Assembly (NCBI RefSeq): GCF_964204645.1 | Contig: NC_134029.1 | Location: 20,416,450 to 20,480,449 of the forward strand | DNA from: Tubulanus polymorphus | Lineage: Eukaryota; Nemertea; Palaeonemertea; Tubulaniformes; Tubulanidae | Length of the DNA stretch: 64,000 bases | Direction of reading: 5' to 3' | In this document: positions 36,958-49,361 of the stretch, one piece after another | How the letters are laid out: every line of letters starts with the position of its first letter | Numbering within the stretch: the stretch's first letter is position 1 | The notes under the pieces: model-generated | Database searches by the model: none | What the model saw: the letters and a program-made list of their open reading frames with translations, nothing else | Told to the model about the DNA's origin: nothing | Made by a program: the position numbers and the translations under genes

Positions 36958-37504
36958 CAGGGTCCCTAAGACACCTCAATTTTTTATTTACTAAATGGAA
37001 AATGCTTTTAAAGGCGCTTGAAATTACTTTAATTTGAGTGAAATGCTCATAACTCATTTAAGAATTTCTTCAGTTTTGAGAAATAGGCAATTAGAAAGAA
37101 ATTTTTGTCTAGTTTGTAGTTGTTGTACTGTAAACTATGCATAAATCAGTACAATTTGGATTTATTTTTACTCTATCAGACGGTTACCAAATGAGAAACC
37201 GAGTTTAAGTAGTGTAAAGGATAAAATTTGCTTACTAAACCACTGAATTAACGGTTTACCGAGATAAACAGTACTGATTTAGGAGGAGTTTATTGTAATT
37301 GGGATATGAAAGTGATGCAGACACTTCCTTAAAATCTGAAATTTTTTGCTTGAAAACTCCAGGACCCAGTTCCACAGTTGTGAGTTAGAGTTAACTCAGA
37401 GTCATAGTTAGTTCATTTTCAATGAGTTAACTCAGAGTCAAATCTTAATTCAGGACTGTGGAACTGGACCCAGGAACTCCAGGAATGACTGATTTGTACC
37501 CTGT
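36958..37504. repeat. Dispersed repeat, AGGGTCCCTA family, copy 4 (interrupted)
   Basis: It starts AGGGTCCCTAAGACACCTCA and ends GGAATGACTGATTTGTACCC. The element is the most complete in length and is split by the MITE at 37362-37471, which lies within it. Confidence 0.8.
37362..37471. mobile_element. Palindromic MITE, CCAGTTCCACAGTTGT family, nested
   Basis: GGACCCAGTTCCACAGTTGT on the left and ACTGTGGAACTGGACCC on the right, with inner GAGTTAACTCAGAGT blocks inverted. AACTCCAGGA occurs on both sides of the insertion and may be the target-site duplication. Confidence 0.85.
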
Positions 37505-40167
37505 CTTTATTAACGTGTTCAACTGTTCTAATGCAATCAGTATTTCATTCGTCAAATGAATGTTTTTACATTTTTAACATAAAATGATTTATTTTAATTA
37601 AATAAAGTTGCAAATATTGTGAAAAATAATATTTTGTGATTTCAGATTTTGTCCAAAAATAATTTTGTGGACTTTTGCGTAACGTTCAGTAGCATTGAAT
37701 GCCCGATAACGATCGCTGCAAACATTCTCAAAAAGCCGGCTTTCGAAACCAGCCTTCTGCATTTATTGATTCTCTATGGGGATAGCGTTGAATTATTGAG
37801 CAATTCATCAGGAATAAATGATGCCATTACCGGTATCTGTAGTATTTACTTCGTTTAGTAGATCAATGACAATTCTCTACGGAATGTAGCAGATGTCCTG
37901 ATGTGCCAATACAAAATGGTATGCTAGATTATTATGGCTGGTCTTATGTGGAAACTACAGTAAACCTTGCCTTACCAAACATGGCCAACTCGGACTTTCA
38001 ACTAACTCTGACTAAAACGAAATCATTTTTCTGACTTCCTTACATATTTTCCTATCCGAGTTGGGCGAGGTTTTCTAAATCCATGACGGCATTATTACTA
38101 GGATCAAAGATTGCGCAATGAAAATCTTTGATTTTAAAAATATGAATCGTTGAAATGTTCGTTTTACAACTACATTATATCATTTGATTTATCACTTCGA
38201 CTTATTCCGGCTTAATTTTAGACAGAAATATTTTGTAACGTTTTATTTGGTGACGCTTAATTTGATAGCAGAATGAAATATCATTGAAGGTTATTATCCG
38301 GGAAAAAAATTAGAAGAATATTTTATTACTGCTAATACAAGGTGTGAAATATATGCGTCGGCACACACGAGAAACAAGAGTATCCGATATTCATCAATAA
38401 TTTATTACACATCCATATGTACATAGAACCCTTGAAGTCATGAAGTCATTAAAACAGGATAAATACGGCTGCTTAGGTAATGAATTGCTACGGGTAACGC
38501 TCTCAACAAAAATACCCGAGAGTTACACAGCAATACACTCAGTACGAATACTAGACATCGCATTTTAAATTACAGAGAAGAGTTCATTAGGAACCATTCG
38601 TGTATAACATTCACATGAAATTACAATTTTTTTGTTGTGATGTTTTTTTTTATAGAAAATTTCCAGTTGCGCACAGCATAGACACAACATATAAATTGTT
38701 TTATTTTTAGTATTTGCCATTTTCTGCCCTGATTTTTAGTTACAGTTAAGTATCGCGTAGGTGATGGAAGCATCGGGTGATCAGTAAACCAGGAAATACC
38801 AATTCATGTATATAAATATGATAATTGAAATTGATATTAGATAGATCGGTAGCACCGAGTATTGTTAAGTAGTTTTCGGCGCATTGGCTTTTGAGCGTTT
38901 TGTCACATCAGTGTTAAGTTTTAGTACTTTGTGGTCTCGGAGATTCCTCGTACAATAGACATATTAGCGTACTTACTTACAGCATATCATTAGACCCCCT
39001 CGCCCTTACAGACTTGCACGCATCAGCCATAACCCCCCTCTCCCCCAACACGCGTACATAATAACTGAATGATCCCTCAGAATGAATTTCAGCTTTCTGA
39101 ACGGAAGCCTTAATGGAAACCGAAACCATAGCTGGGGAACAGCTACGTAATATCCCGCTGTATTAACAAACGAATAAAACGAATGTGACAATGAATTTCA
39201 AAATAAGCGAAGAATATATTTTTAAAGAGCATTCACATAAATCTCTAAAGGATATATATAGCAACATAGCACAACAACAGTGTTAACCATATTTAGGCAA
39301 TAGATTAGTTAAGCGAAAACCCACAACATAAATCTACACACCTGCTATTGTTTTATTCTTTACTTATTTGAAAATGAGATATAGTTACAATAGTAGGGTG
39401 TTGCACCAGGAACCTATTCAGAAGGAATACCAGTATTAACAGGGGATAGAGGACGAAATCAGACGACAGTTTCCATTGAGGAGAAAAACCAATACTTATA
39501 TTAACAGGATTTTTACAATATGAGATGACCGCATCAGGAATAAAACAAAAGCAGGTGCATTCGGTTTATATTACGAGTTTTTGCTCTATGATATTCGAGA
39601 CTGGAAATAGTCTCAACTATTTACATTAACCAATAGATTTTTTGGTCCTTTGTTTGCCGATCGCAAAAAAAGGCTTCGTCGATCATCAGGGCCTGAAAGC
39701 CACAAATATTGCGTTTTTACGTACAAAAAATAAATCTACTACTTATTTCAGCAGCTAAAGCTGTGCATCTACGATGATGAAGTGTTACCAGTGCATAACT
39801 TAAACATATCATCTGGACAATGAATAAAATCAAGCTTGCAGCATTATATCGGTATTTCTGACGAACATAATCTTTAAAACAATAGACTACTTTCATCTCC
39901 TTTTATCTAGTCGATAACATAGTAGAAATGTAACGGTACACAATGCAACCTCAATGGGCGTTTAAACTCTGGTATGGTTTGCTGTCAGCACCCTAGACTT
40001 TTGTTATGTTTTTGTTCATATACCAGTTAGTCGAAATAGCGTAGTGAACGTTACTGTTACCTAAGCTCGCCATAATCTTAATCATACATATTCACATGAA
40101 TACATTCACTATTTTTTGAATATGGTAATATGTGACTCAGGCTGACTTTCAATAGTTCTGTTATCAA

Positions 40168-40377
40168 GGGCGGAGCCAAGAGGGGGACCAGGGTACTGAA
40201 AGGCTCAAAATTAACTGTAAAGTGGTGAGCGCCTCAGGCGCAAAGCCACCAAGAGTTTTGGGTCCTCTTCGATAAAATTGTGAAATTTTGGTGTTCTCCG
40301 AGGGCTGTCACAAGGGAATAATTCATATTTCTTAGCAAAATGAAAAGAAAAAATGTTCATTATGGATCCGCCCTTGG
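40168..40377. mobile_element. MITE with CAAGGGCGGAGCC / GGATCCGCCCTTG ends
   Basis: The terminal inverted repeat CAAGGGCGGA(G/T)CC is flanked on both sides by GTTAT, a candidate target-site duplication. About 205 bp, non-coding. The ends resemble the GGGGCGGATCC-type termini seen singly at 31702. Confidence 0.7.
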
Positions 40378-43300
40378 TTATGACTGAGTAAGACAAAGCC
40401 AATGCTCATAAAATGATCACTGCAATAAGTTTCAGTTGTTATGAATATTTACATTATACTTACAAAAAGAAACTGATGGATTCATATTCGTACAATAATA
40501 GATATGAGCCACTTTAAAACCATGGTATGAAATCTATCCATATGGAAACCCTTTAGGTAATGACCACCATAGTAGCTATGAGATTAAACAGACAAATTTC
40601 AAAATGTGTCGGCTTACATTGTCCAATCTTTTGTCCCAATTGTTTCTGTTCCCCATGAAATACACTGTACTCAACATTAAAACTCATCAGCAAACTGATT
40701 AATTTGTATTTTGGCCGATATTCATATTTTCTTGGTCCCAACTTGACAAACTGAACAGAGGTCTATTCCGGTTACAAGATATAAGTTGCCACGCCTCAAA
40801 AATCTTCATACAATAAATAAGAACCAGCTTAATCCGGATCAGCTTTACAATCCAGGTCCTTATCTCATCACAACCTTATTTACGCCGCGCTTAAAAAAGA
40901 ATTCGTTGAAAATCAGGACTAAGCAACAAGTTTTACTGAACCTAGTTCTTAACGATTTCTATTACTTACAAAATCCTCACAGATTCTGGGGCGACATAAT
41001 ACAGGCTATACAAACATCGTGTAAACATATATACCATATATTGTAGGAATAACGATAATACAAAAGTTTATAGTGCTTATCAATTACAGAGGGTCCCTTA
41101 AATCAACATAACTTATGTCAGCAGTTAGTCAGCAGAAATCAATTCTTCAGTGTCAACAAAATAGACGTCAACATTACATTCTCGGGGTTAGTAAGTCAGA
41201 GTCTGCGACTTACTAACTTCAAGATCACAGCAACAAATCAAATACGAGCCACGTTATAAATCGCTAGCTAGCTATGGGTGGAGAGAGCGCGGGCGTGACG
41301 CGACAGAATACGGATTGGATTTGTCATAATCACAACCCGCTTCACTAATGCAATTAAATTATAAGATCAATATATACACACCAATACATTTATACACGAG
41401 ATAAGCAACAACACGTCAATAAGTTCCATTTTAAAATAACCTCGACCTTACCTTATCTTCAGAATTTAAATATATCCGATTATCAAAAAGGCCACTCGGA
41501 AGTGCTCACTTCCTCGAGACCTTTGTCAAAGGCTTAAGTCCGATTACCAACACAAATAGTTTTTCATTTAACCACATTTTCGTTTGCACGTTTCTTTTTT
41601 TGTAAATTTAGTCAAGATTGCTCCATGAGTTATCGAAGACATTTCTCAAGATTAAAAAGCATGCGCGCAACACCCAAAACGTACGGTATCTGAGTAATCA
41701 GAATAGGCAGATAAAAAAACCAACATATTATGCACACAGTTCTTGAGGAGTAAGGTCAAATCATCAGGCAGACAATTTTTTCGATTATATCTTTTTATAA
41801 GATAGGTATAATATAAAATATCACAGTGCAATAAAACGCGGTCTAATTTCAACTTATATAAAGAACTCATTTCTAATGGCCAGAGTTCAAGTAATTCTAA
41901 AGAACTTTTAGCCGATTGTCAGAAAAGTAACAATGCCGGTGAACGGTATTGAAGTCAAATAATAACAGCGTGAACATTTCTTTGTTTAATTCCCAGATTT
42001 GCTTATCATTTGATCTGAAATAATTACGATAATGGTGAACTGCTCGAACGTAATCGCGTAAAATACATCACAACCCTAATACTTGTGCAACACGAAATTC
42101 TGGGGCGACATTTATAGACAGGATTCATCAGTTAGCTAGTATAGAAACAATGGTAATAAAGAAGTCAAAATATACAAATCAAACTCTAAAATTCATATCA
42201 AGATTAGTCAATACCCGTGTCTTATTTAGTGACGGGGCCAGTTGCTCAGAGATTATCTAATATTCGATGGAATTTCGTTGATATCATTTTGAAATACTGG
42301 AATGACTTGATTAACATTAACGCCTTTTTTGGAACATTTTCCACCAGTTTCGTCTCCACTCGTCAGCAGTCACCCGCTAGATGCCAAAATATACATACAC
42401 GCTGATTTAACCATTTAAGCACTAATCGTTGCAACTGACAATCTTCTTATTTTTTATTATGAATTAACCATATTACGTATAACTTCGGATTAACCTGTTA
42501 AAGAAGTACATATCGAAGCACTTGTTAACAGTCTTCAACGCGCACTAGGCAGGTTTCGATTCCGTTTTCCGGTACACTATAACCAGCTTAATCCAGATCA
42601 TTCACGACCCATGTAAGTCATCTGGTTTATGAGAAATTCAAACTAAACATTGTATTTTACACATATTCATAGGTGGATTATAAATAATATCCGAATAAGA
42701 TAAAAATCCTGATTAAGTGGATCCGGATTAAGCAGGTTTGAATTCGATGTTCGATTCAACCAGAATATACATATTACCCGGTACATATGCCCATATAAAC
42801 CTAATACAAGCAGCTGGTAGAGCTTATCTCTATCAACCATATTTTCTAGGTTTGTAGGCTTAAGCCAAAGTAAGCACTGATTATGCGGAAAAAAAGATCT
42901 TTTTTCATGAATTGCGCTCATCAATGACGATATAACTCATCATGATATATCACCCATAATAATAACCTATGGACAGATCACTGATGTCATTCATGCACTA
43001 GGACATGTGTTAGTTGCCCAGAGGTGTTGTGAGCGTAGCTTATGATTATTTGATCTACAATGTGACAAAAAGTTTTCGGACAACTTCCGTAAGTCGAAAA
43101 TTGGCACTTTTCTGCACCTATTTTCGTGAAAAGTTAGCATAAATCAGCGTCTTTCTTCCAAAAAAGTAGTAGTAGCACTAGTAGACTTGCTAGAAGCCGC
43201 GTTAAACCAGATTACAGTCAACCCTCGGTATACCTCCGTCCCTTTTACCGCCAGGTTTTCTCAATGTACATCTCTATATAAATACATAGTAAAACACCCC

Positions 43301-43460
43301 TGATATACGGTACAACCAAAATTGTTCTGCACCGATGTGGGCCGTATATCGGGGGTTGACCGTACATTTCGAAGACCGAAACCTGCCTAAAAATGAAGCC
43401 GGTCCACTAATCCGAACAACAGGCCCCACGAACGAGGTATTGATATCAGTCGCAATGACG

Positions 43461-44099
43461 TTAACTACAACACGACGAGTCGTTGTTATTTTTACCGGCG
43501 CCGCGTCGGCGTTTCAAATCGACCGTATTTCCGCCGCCGTTCGACATGCGGCCGTCGAGTTTCGCTTCCATCTGGACGACGCGTTGCACGGCCGCCTTAA
43601 ATGCCTGATCGACGTTTATCGAATCTTTCGCGCTCGTTTCGTAATACGGGTATTTGCCGTTCGTGCGACACCAGTCGGTCGCGTCGCCGTGCGACACCGA
43701 CTGATTGTCGACGTCGATTTTATTTCCGAGCACGACGAACGGAAAGTTGTCGGCGTCCGAAACGTCGGCGTAGTACAAAAACTCTTTCTTCCACATTTGT
43801 AGATTCTTAAAACTCTGCAGATCGTCGACGCCGAACGTGAGCAGGCAACAATCGGCTCCGCGGTAAAACGGAGTTCGTAAACTTTTGAAACGTTCTTGCC
43901 CGGCTGTGTCCCAAATTTGCAGCGTGTACGAGTCGCCGTCGACCGCGACGTCTTTATTAAGGAATTCGACGCCGATCGTGTGAAACGACTGCGAATCGAA
44001 TTTGTTACTGACGAAGCGATTCATCAACGAACTCTTGCCGACGCCGCCGTCGCCTAGCAACACGACTTTGAGAAGTTTCTTCCGCCCTTTCGACGTCAT
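43461..44099 (-). CDS. RAB9: Ras-related GTPase Rab9
   Basis: A small GTPase of late endosomes that directs mannose-6-phosphate-receptor traffic to the trans-Golgi. The whole 212-residue coding sequence lies in one exon. P-loop GDGGVGKSS (16-24), switch I with FHTIGVEF (Thr41), switch II WDTAGQERF (63-71), NKID (126-129) and ETSAK (154-158) are all intact. GVEFLNKD, TPFYRGADCCLLTF and WKKEF.YYADV match the Rab9 subfamily rather than Rab7. The C-terminus is Ser-Ser-Cys-Cys-Ser, so the geranylgeranylated Cys pair is followed by one extra residue. The ATG lies 21 bp after a clear acceptor (exon end 44120), so a non-coding 5' exon is upstream. RAB9A and RAB9B cannot be told apart. Confidence 0.97.
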   Translation of the reverse strand: MTSKGRKKLLKVVLLGDGGVGKSSLMNRFVSNKFDSQSFHTIGVEFLNKDVAVDGDSYTLQIWDTAGQERFKSLRTPFYRGADCCLLTFGVDDLQSFKNLQMWKKEFLYYADVSDADNFPFVVLGNKIDVDNQSVSHGDATDWCRTNGKYPYYETSAKDSINVDQAFKAAVQRVVQMEAKLDGRMSNGGGNTVDLKRRRGAGKNNNDSSCCS

Positions 44100-44120
44100 G
44101 TTGACATTTGAACACGCAGA

Positions 44121-44693
44121 CTGAAATAGATTACGAATACGATTAGTTAAATCGTGGCAAGTATTTGCTTTCAACCTTGTATCTAGATACTGATGGGCTA
44201 CACAGTGGTATAGTATTAGCAGAGCACACTTGCTCTGGCAAGCGAGTAAATTAAGCTAAATAATGAAGCCGAAATGATTTTGCGCGCATTTTGCATGTAT
44301 GAAATTTAATATTTGATCGACGGCAAATAATTCAGATGAAATAGCATAAATTGGCCCTACGTAAATGGTGTGTGACGCTAATCCCGCCCGATTTCAGCCT
44401 CAGCAACGATGAAAATCGCAGTTCTCGATTGCAAGAATAGTCATGTGCCTAAGTTTCGCCAATTAACATCAGATGGCGCCACGGTGAAAACAGTACGCGC
44501 TGAAAAGTCGGAATTAATAATCATTCAGATGCTGAAAGCAAATATCTATATCTATTCTATTGAAAATCCGCATAAATATTTCTCTGCGATATTTCTTTAC
44601 CATTCGAGAATATCGCTCGATACTTAGCTATAGATTAGACCGTCGGTTCAGTTGCGAGTTAGGTTTTTTCATATCCCCAAGACACCTGTCAAA
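44121..44693. promoter_or_regulatory. Probable bidirectional promoter region of RAB9 and UCHL3
   Basis: The start codons face away from each other about 0.6 kb apart. RAB9 has a 5'UTR intron, so its transcription start must lie inside or very near this stretch. No TATA box or specific factor site was identified. The call rests on arrangement only. Confidence 0.5.
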
Positions 44694-47600
44694 ATGGCCG
44701 CTGAAAAGGAGACGCCGAGATGGTTACCTCTCGAATCAAACCCAGAGGTACGTGAATTTAACGAATTGTGAGCTAATTTGCATTGCGTTTTTGAACCCTA
44801 TTTAACATTACACGCGTTCATTCTACTTTCAGGTCATGGACCAGGTGAGAAAGCCGTGCATTCGAAGATGCTGAGTCAGAAATGTCAAAAAGCCGGTCCC
44901 ACTCCCAGACACTCGACTGCCAGTGCCGGATTCGGTGGGGATGCAAAAAAATTGCAGAAGCCTCTACACATTTGAAAATTGGTCAAATCCGTCAAGTGTC
45001 AGCCAGTTGTCCAAAAGAACTTTACACTGACTAAAAAAGGGTGGATCTATCTAATCTAGACCTGCAATTTGAATAAGAATGGGCACTTTATATTTGGAAA
45101 TCAATTTGCTGATCTAGCTTTATTTTAGTTAATACTATTTTGCCAACATCTATAGATAAGATATACTATGAAATTATTTTATTTTAACAGGAATAATGCT
45201 GCTGTATCGGCAAAGTGTCACCTGTGTTTTATTTGGAAAAGCAGGGCACATTTGGCAATGCTATGGCTGCAAAAGTAATACTGTTAGGGGTTCTGGGCGC
45301 CCTCCCACAGAAAATGTAGGAAAAAGAGGGTTTTTTATCGGGCCCATTTGGATTTATTTTTGATCTTTTTAAAAAGAGAACAATTTTTCCATACTTTTTC
45401 GAGGGCACATTAGAATGCTCCCCTTTAATCTGCCCTTGAAAGTGAAAGTCTAGTGTAGATTGAAGTAATGGCCCAACACCCCTAAGAAACCATTTCACAG
45501 CCACGGGCCTATATTATTTATTAATTGTTTACGGTTTGATGCTTGCTGTATATTGATTAACTCTTGAACTGATTCCTGAAATTTATGTGTTCATGATGGC
45601 ATGATGCGCGTCCAGTCGGAATTTTACTTCATAAAATTAGCTTACTTAGTTATCCCTCCCTTTGTAATTTATGAATGAAAATTATGCCGTTAACTATATT
45701 CTTTTCTACGTTTTAGTACGTTCGGAACCTTGGTGTTCCCGAGCCATGGGCGTTTCGGGATGTCTACGGTTTAGATAGTGATATGCTGGCTTCAATACCT
45801 AAACCTGTTCTCGCCGTGTTGCTGCTTTATCCCTTGACCAAAAATGTAAGGTTTTCAGTCAGTATTTCGTTCACCGTGCGCAGCATCTGGATTGACACTG
45901 AATATCTTCGTGATGTTGTCTTATTTTTAGGCCGAAGGAACAAAGATAGGGTCGGAGGATGCGTCGGCAAACCTGTTCTTCATTAAGCAGACAATAGGAA
46001 ATGCTTGCGGTACCATCGGAATTATCAATTCCATTGGAAATAATTTAGATTCGATCGCAGTAAAGCCAGGTAATCAAAATCAGCTTTAACTCATTGCCTG
46101 CCAAACCCGTGCTGGTATGGTTTTATTTGTTTCTTAACTCTAATGATAGATGGCGAAGGTGTGGCACAACACCAGTTAGTTTAAATTGCCTTGTACTTAT
46201 AAACCAGATTATCATCAATTATTCTCTGTAATGTGGTACGTCATCTATTGAAATGGGAGCTCATACGGGACATGGAACGGCATATTTCCCACATAACACC
46301 CACCCCCTTGCACTGTGGTGATTGCTACAGATTGTATCACCCTTAGAAGAACTACTACTGATTCGACCTGAATATTAACCAGATGAACAAAATAAAACCA
46401 ATTTGATGGAAAGATCCTGGAGACTTGGTCGAATAAAACCTATTCTGTTTTTGTTCATTTTTAGGACACTTAAAGAAGCTGTTTGATGAAACGGCGTCGA
46501 TGACACCTGATGAAAGAGCTAAATATTTGGAGAATGATTCTGTGAGTTCTCTTGTTCGTCGATACTGTAAAATACTGAAGTTATTTACGTTTAATTGAGA
46601 CCAAGATAGCGGAATGGCACCTTAAGAACAACCTGCCTTACCTTCTTATGCGGTAACTTACTATGATATATCTCATTTCAGGGAATAGGAGAAGCCCATG
46701 ATGAAAGTGCTCATAAAGGACAAACTCAGGTCAGTATTATTGAAAAATAGGTTGATCTGTAATGGTTTGTTAGTTATTGTATGGACTAGTGTTTTCGTAA
46801 ATGGAATGGTCTTCTCGAAAAAGCAGAAACTTCAAACTAATTCTATCAATTTGAACACCATTAAGAACCTAAATCATAGTGTATAGGGTAGCTTACTTGC
46901 TTAGGTTAGAGGCTAATATCATGTTACGAATATTGTATGTTTTTAGGCTCCTGACATGGCTGACTCGGTGAAACATCACTTCGTTTCGTTCGTTCACAAA
47001 GATGGATCTCTGTATGAATTGGGTAATTGTTTGTATTGCGATTGTTATGTTAGATTTAGCTAAAATAGTAGTTGAATTATAAGATAAAAACCCACTATGT
47101 GCAAATGAAAAGAATTTTAAAATCGAGAATTTATCAATTCAAACAATCTGAAATATAAGAACACGACGTTTCGATTTCGCCCTAGAGATCGTCGTCAGGT
47201 GTGAGATATAGTTAATTGAGGAAATTAGTCAGTGAGTTTAAGTAATTAGTGGTTGGCAAGGCTTGAAGTAATATACTTAGAAAGAAGGGAAGCAGTTGAA
47301 AGAAGTTAAAAAGAAGCAGTTGAATTGTTCAGTTTTTGTGATCGTCGTTATTCTATTGTAGATGGACGTAGATCGGCTCCAGTTGCGCATGGATCAACCA
47401 GCGCAGATAATCTACTCACTGTAAGTAGACTTGCAACCCTGAATTGTTGCACTGTACTGATCCCTGCAGATGTTTGGTCATACTTTCATGTAGATTGTTG
47501 AGTGCAGGATCCTTATTAAAGTGCTTTTAACACTTAATTATGTTTTGTTTAACGCTTGATTAGCGCTTTCCTGCTTGGGACTGGAAGTCGATCAATTTTT

Positions 47601-48816
47601 GGAACATGGGGTACTATAATTAGTTGTTAATTCAATACAGGGAATACCTGTTAACACATTGACTGCCAATGACAATGTAGGAAGTTATAATCAGAAATCA
47701 GCCCCCACTGCCAAACTATCCCACATGATATCAATTTATGGGAAACCATTTCACGTACCGGTAAATAAACGTTGAATGAATTGGATGAACTGAAAACTTC
47801 TGTAGCCGCGTTCACACTACATAATTTAGAACGGTCTAAATTTGGACCAAGCGTTCACAATAGTAAAAGGTCTTTTAGATCATTCCAATTTGCACTGACC
47901 CAAATAAATAATAGCCTGGAACTCAGATATAAATTTCATGGCGACATCTTGCGGGACCAGTAATAATTATCTGCAGCAGTGCGCGTGTGTGAACGCACAC
48001 TCTGATTTGGCGCGCATTCTAAATTTGGTATACGTTCGGGGTACAGAACCAATGAATGCATGTTGTTTATTGCCACTGCCAGTAGGACCCATATCGCATT
48101 ACTCTACCACGTGCTTTTAAATTGCATCGATACCCAAACGTACGGACACAATTCAGTACACATCGGCATGTATATATCAATGTGGTTGTCAGCCAACTTC
48201 TTAGCCACTTCTTAGGCACTCAAGCTGCACATGTTCCGGCATGTGAGCTGGACATTTTCCGGCACTGGAGCTGCACATGTTCCGGCATGTGAGCTGGACA
48301 TTTTCCGGCACTGGAGCTGCACATGTTCCGGCATGTGAGCTGGACATTTTCCAGCACTGGAGCTGCACATGTTCCGGCATGTGAGCTGGACATTTTCCGG
48401 CACTGGAGCTGCACATGTTCCGGATGTATATTTACGTAGCTAGCAGCTAATGTGTTAAGTGCCTTAATCTACATGTGAGCTTGCCATCTTGGGCACTCGA
48501 GCTGGAACTTTCAACACGAATTCACCAGTTTTTTATGTGGTTTTAGGCCAGGAATCGACACCTGGAAATCTCTGGGAATGTGGACGGAGTTTCCTTTTAC
48601 AATGCAAATATAGTGTTGACTTCATTTTGTCAGGTTCCAGTTCGTCGATTTAGGCGAGGTTTTAACTGTAGTACACTAATCCCGGTCATGAAGTACACTT
48701 TATGTATCTATAAATCTTCCTGTTTCTTACAGGATGCTGCCTCCGTCATTCAGGACTTCATCAAACGAGACGAAAATGAGAATTTCGCCATCGTAGCTCT
48801 CGTAAAGAGTGCTTAA
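44694..48816 (+). CDS. UCHL3: Ubiquitin carboxyl-terminal hydrolase isozyme L3
   Basis: A cysteine protease (peptidase C12) that cleaves small adducts from the C-terminus of ubiquitin and NEDD8, in cytosol and nucleus. Nine coding exons: 44694-44747, 44833-44844, 45717-45845, 45931-46069, 46465-46541, 46682-46729, 46947-47022, 47362-47420 and 48733-48816. Phases and GT-AG sites agree, giving 225 residues (human 230). Catalytic residues are Cys91 in NACGTIG, His164 in KHHF and Asp179 in YELDG; the oxyanion Gln85 in KQT is present. The crossover-loop region follows TPDERAKYLE. The second exon is only 12 bp (VMDQ). The Asp179 codon spans an exon junction. A donor-like AAG|gtgcgt directly follows the stop codon, so a 3'UTR intron is possible. 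The N-terminus RWLPLESNPE and the overall length favour UCHL3 over UCHL1. Confidence 0.97.
45258..45512. mobile_element. Foldback element in UCHL3 intron 2
   Basis: TATGGCTGCAAAAGTAATAC...TTAGGGGTTCTGGGC on the left pairs imperfectly with the complement of GCCCAACACCCCTAAGAAAC...CACAGCCACGGG on the right. The interior has gggcac words like the element at 24350. Confidence 0.6.
47651..48458. mobile_element. TTAA-bounded element carrying a 46-bp satellite
   Basis: TTAACACATTGACTGC at the left and the reverse complement TTAACACATTAGCTGC at the right give 14 of 16 matching bases, each starting with TTAA. About 808 bp within UCHL3 intron 8, with no transposase. The ends suggest a piggyBac-like non-autonomous element that has captured or amplified a satellite near its right end. 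Confidence 0.55.
48215..48421. repeat. 46-bp tandem repeat, about 4.5 units
   Basis: GCTGCACATGTTCCGGCATG starts recur at 48224, 48270, 48316, 48362 and 48408. Each unit is itself a tandem of two related halves (ACATGTTCCGGCATGTGAGCTGG and ACATTTTCCGGCACTGGAGCTGC-like). Open frames on the minus strand through it are by-products of the repeat. Confidence 0.93.
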
Positions 48817-49030
48817 GGTGCGTAGGCAGGCGAATTCTTTTTTCGCCGTTTTTACGAATGTTGTTTTATTCACCTATTCCAGTGAAGTGCGATTCTACAA
48901 TTCTTAAAACGTACCTAGTTTCCAACTGGATGTACCATTTGCTTAGATTTGACCAAAATTGTCAAGAATTTAGCACGGTTTACCTCCGTAACGAAATTGG
49001 TAACTCTAAATTTTCCAGAGCTTGTATATT

Positions 49031-49290
49031 GGATGGCCACTGACCTGGAAAATTCAGGGAATCATAAAAATCTAGAAAAAAATCATGGAAACCTGAAAAA
49101 CTCAGGGATTTGGATAATGCTGTTGATCACGTGTTTCTTTATCAGTATGTGATTCAATGAAAAATGAATGAATCGTAACATTTTGTACCTAGAAATTTCT
49201 CTGATTCACTCATGGAATTTTGTGTAATCACATGAAAAATTCAGGGAAAACTCAAGGGATTTGTAAATGGGTAGAAAGTGGCCACCCTGA
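49031..49290. repeat. Dispersed repeat, GGGTGGCCACTTT family
   Basis: A reverse-oriented copy. It ends GTAGAAAGTGGCCACCCTGA and has the internal AATTCAGGGAAAACTCAAGG and TGGAAACCTGAAAAACTCAGGG blocks. It lies just after the UCHL3 stop. Confidence 0.75.
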
Positions 49291-49361
49291 TATGATAGCT
49301 ATGGCAGATTTATGGAAAAATAGTTAATTATGTGTTTTTTTTCTCTGTTATATGTTGTAGA

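Larger units (their letters stand above)
36554..43460. other. Convergent 3' region between ADCK2 and RAB9
   Basis: No coding exon is supported. ADCK2 (plus) and RAB9 (minus) both end into this region. AATAAA at 37601-37606 is a candidate ADCK2 poly(A) signal. It would put two repeats inside the 3'UTR. Repeats at 36958-37504 and 40168-40377 are listed separately. A lone CCAGTTGCTCAGAG end lies at about 42233. The remainder is AT-rich and may include a long RAB9 3'UTR. Confidence 0.45.

Noticed and set aside
43335-43802. Plus-strand 155-codon open frame
   Set aside because: It is antisense to RAB9, whose frame carries every GTPase motif. High GC in the coding exon keeps the other strand open.
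48201-48416. Minus-strand open frames of Cys/His/Pro-rich repeats
   Set aside because: All three frames are open because the DNA is a 46-bp tandem repeat; there is no start context, splice sites or similarity.
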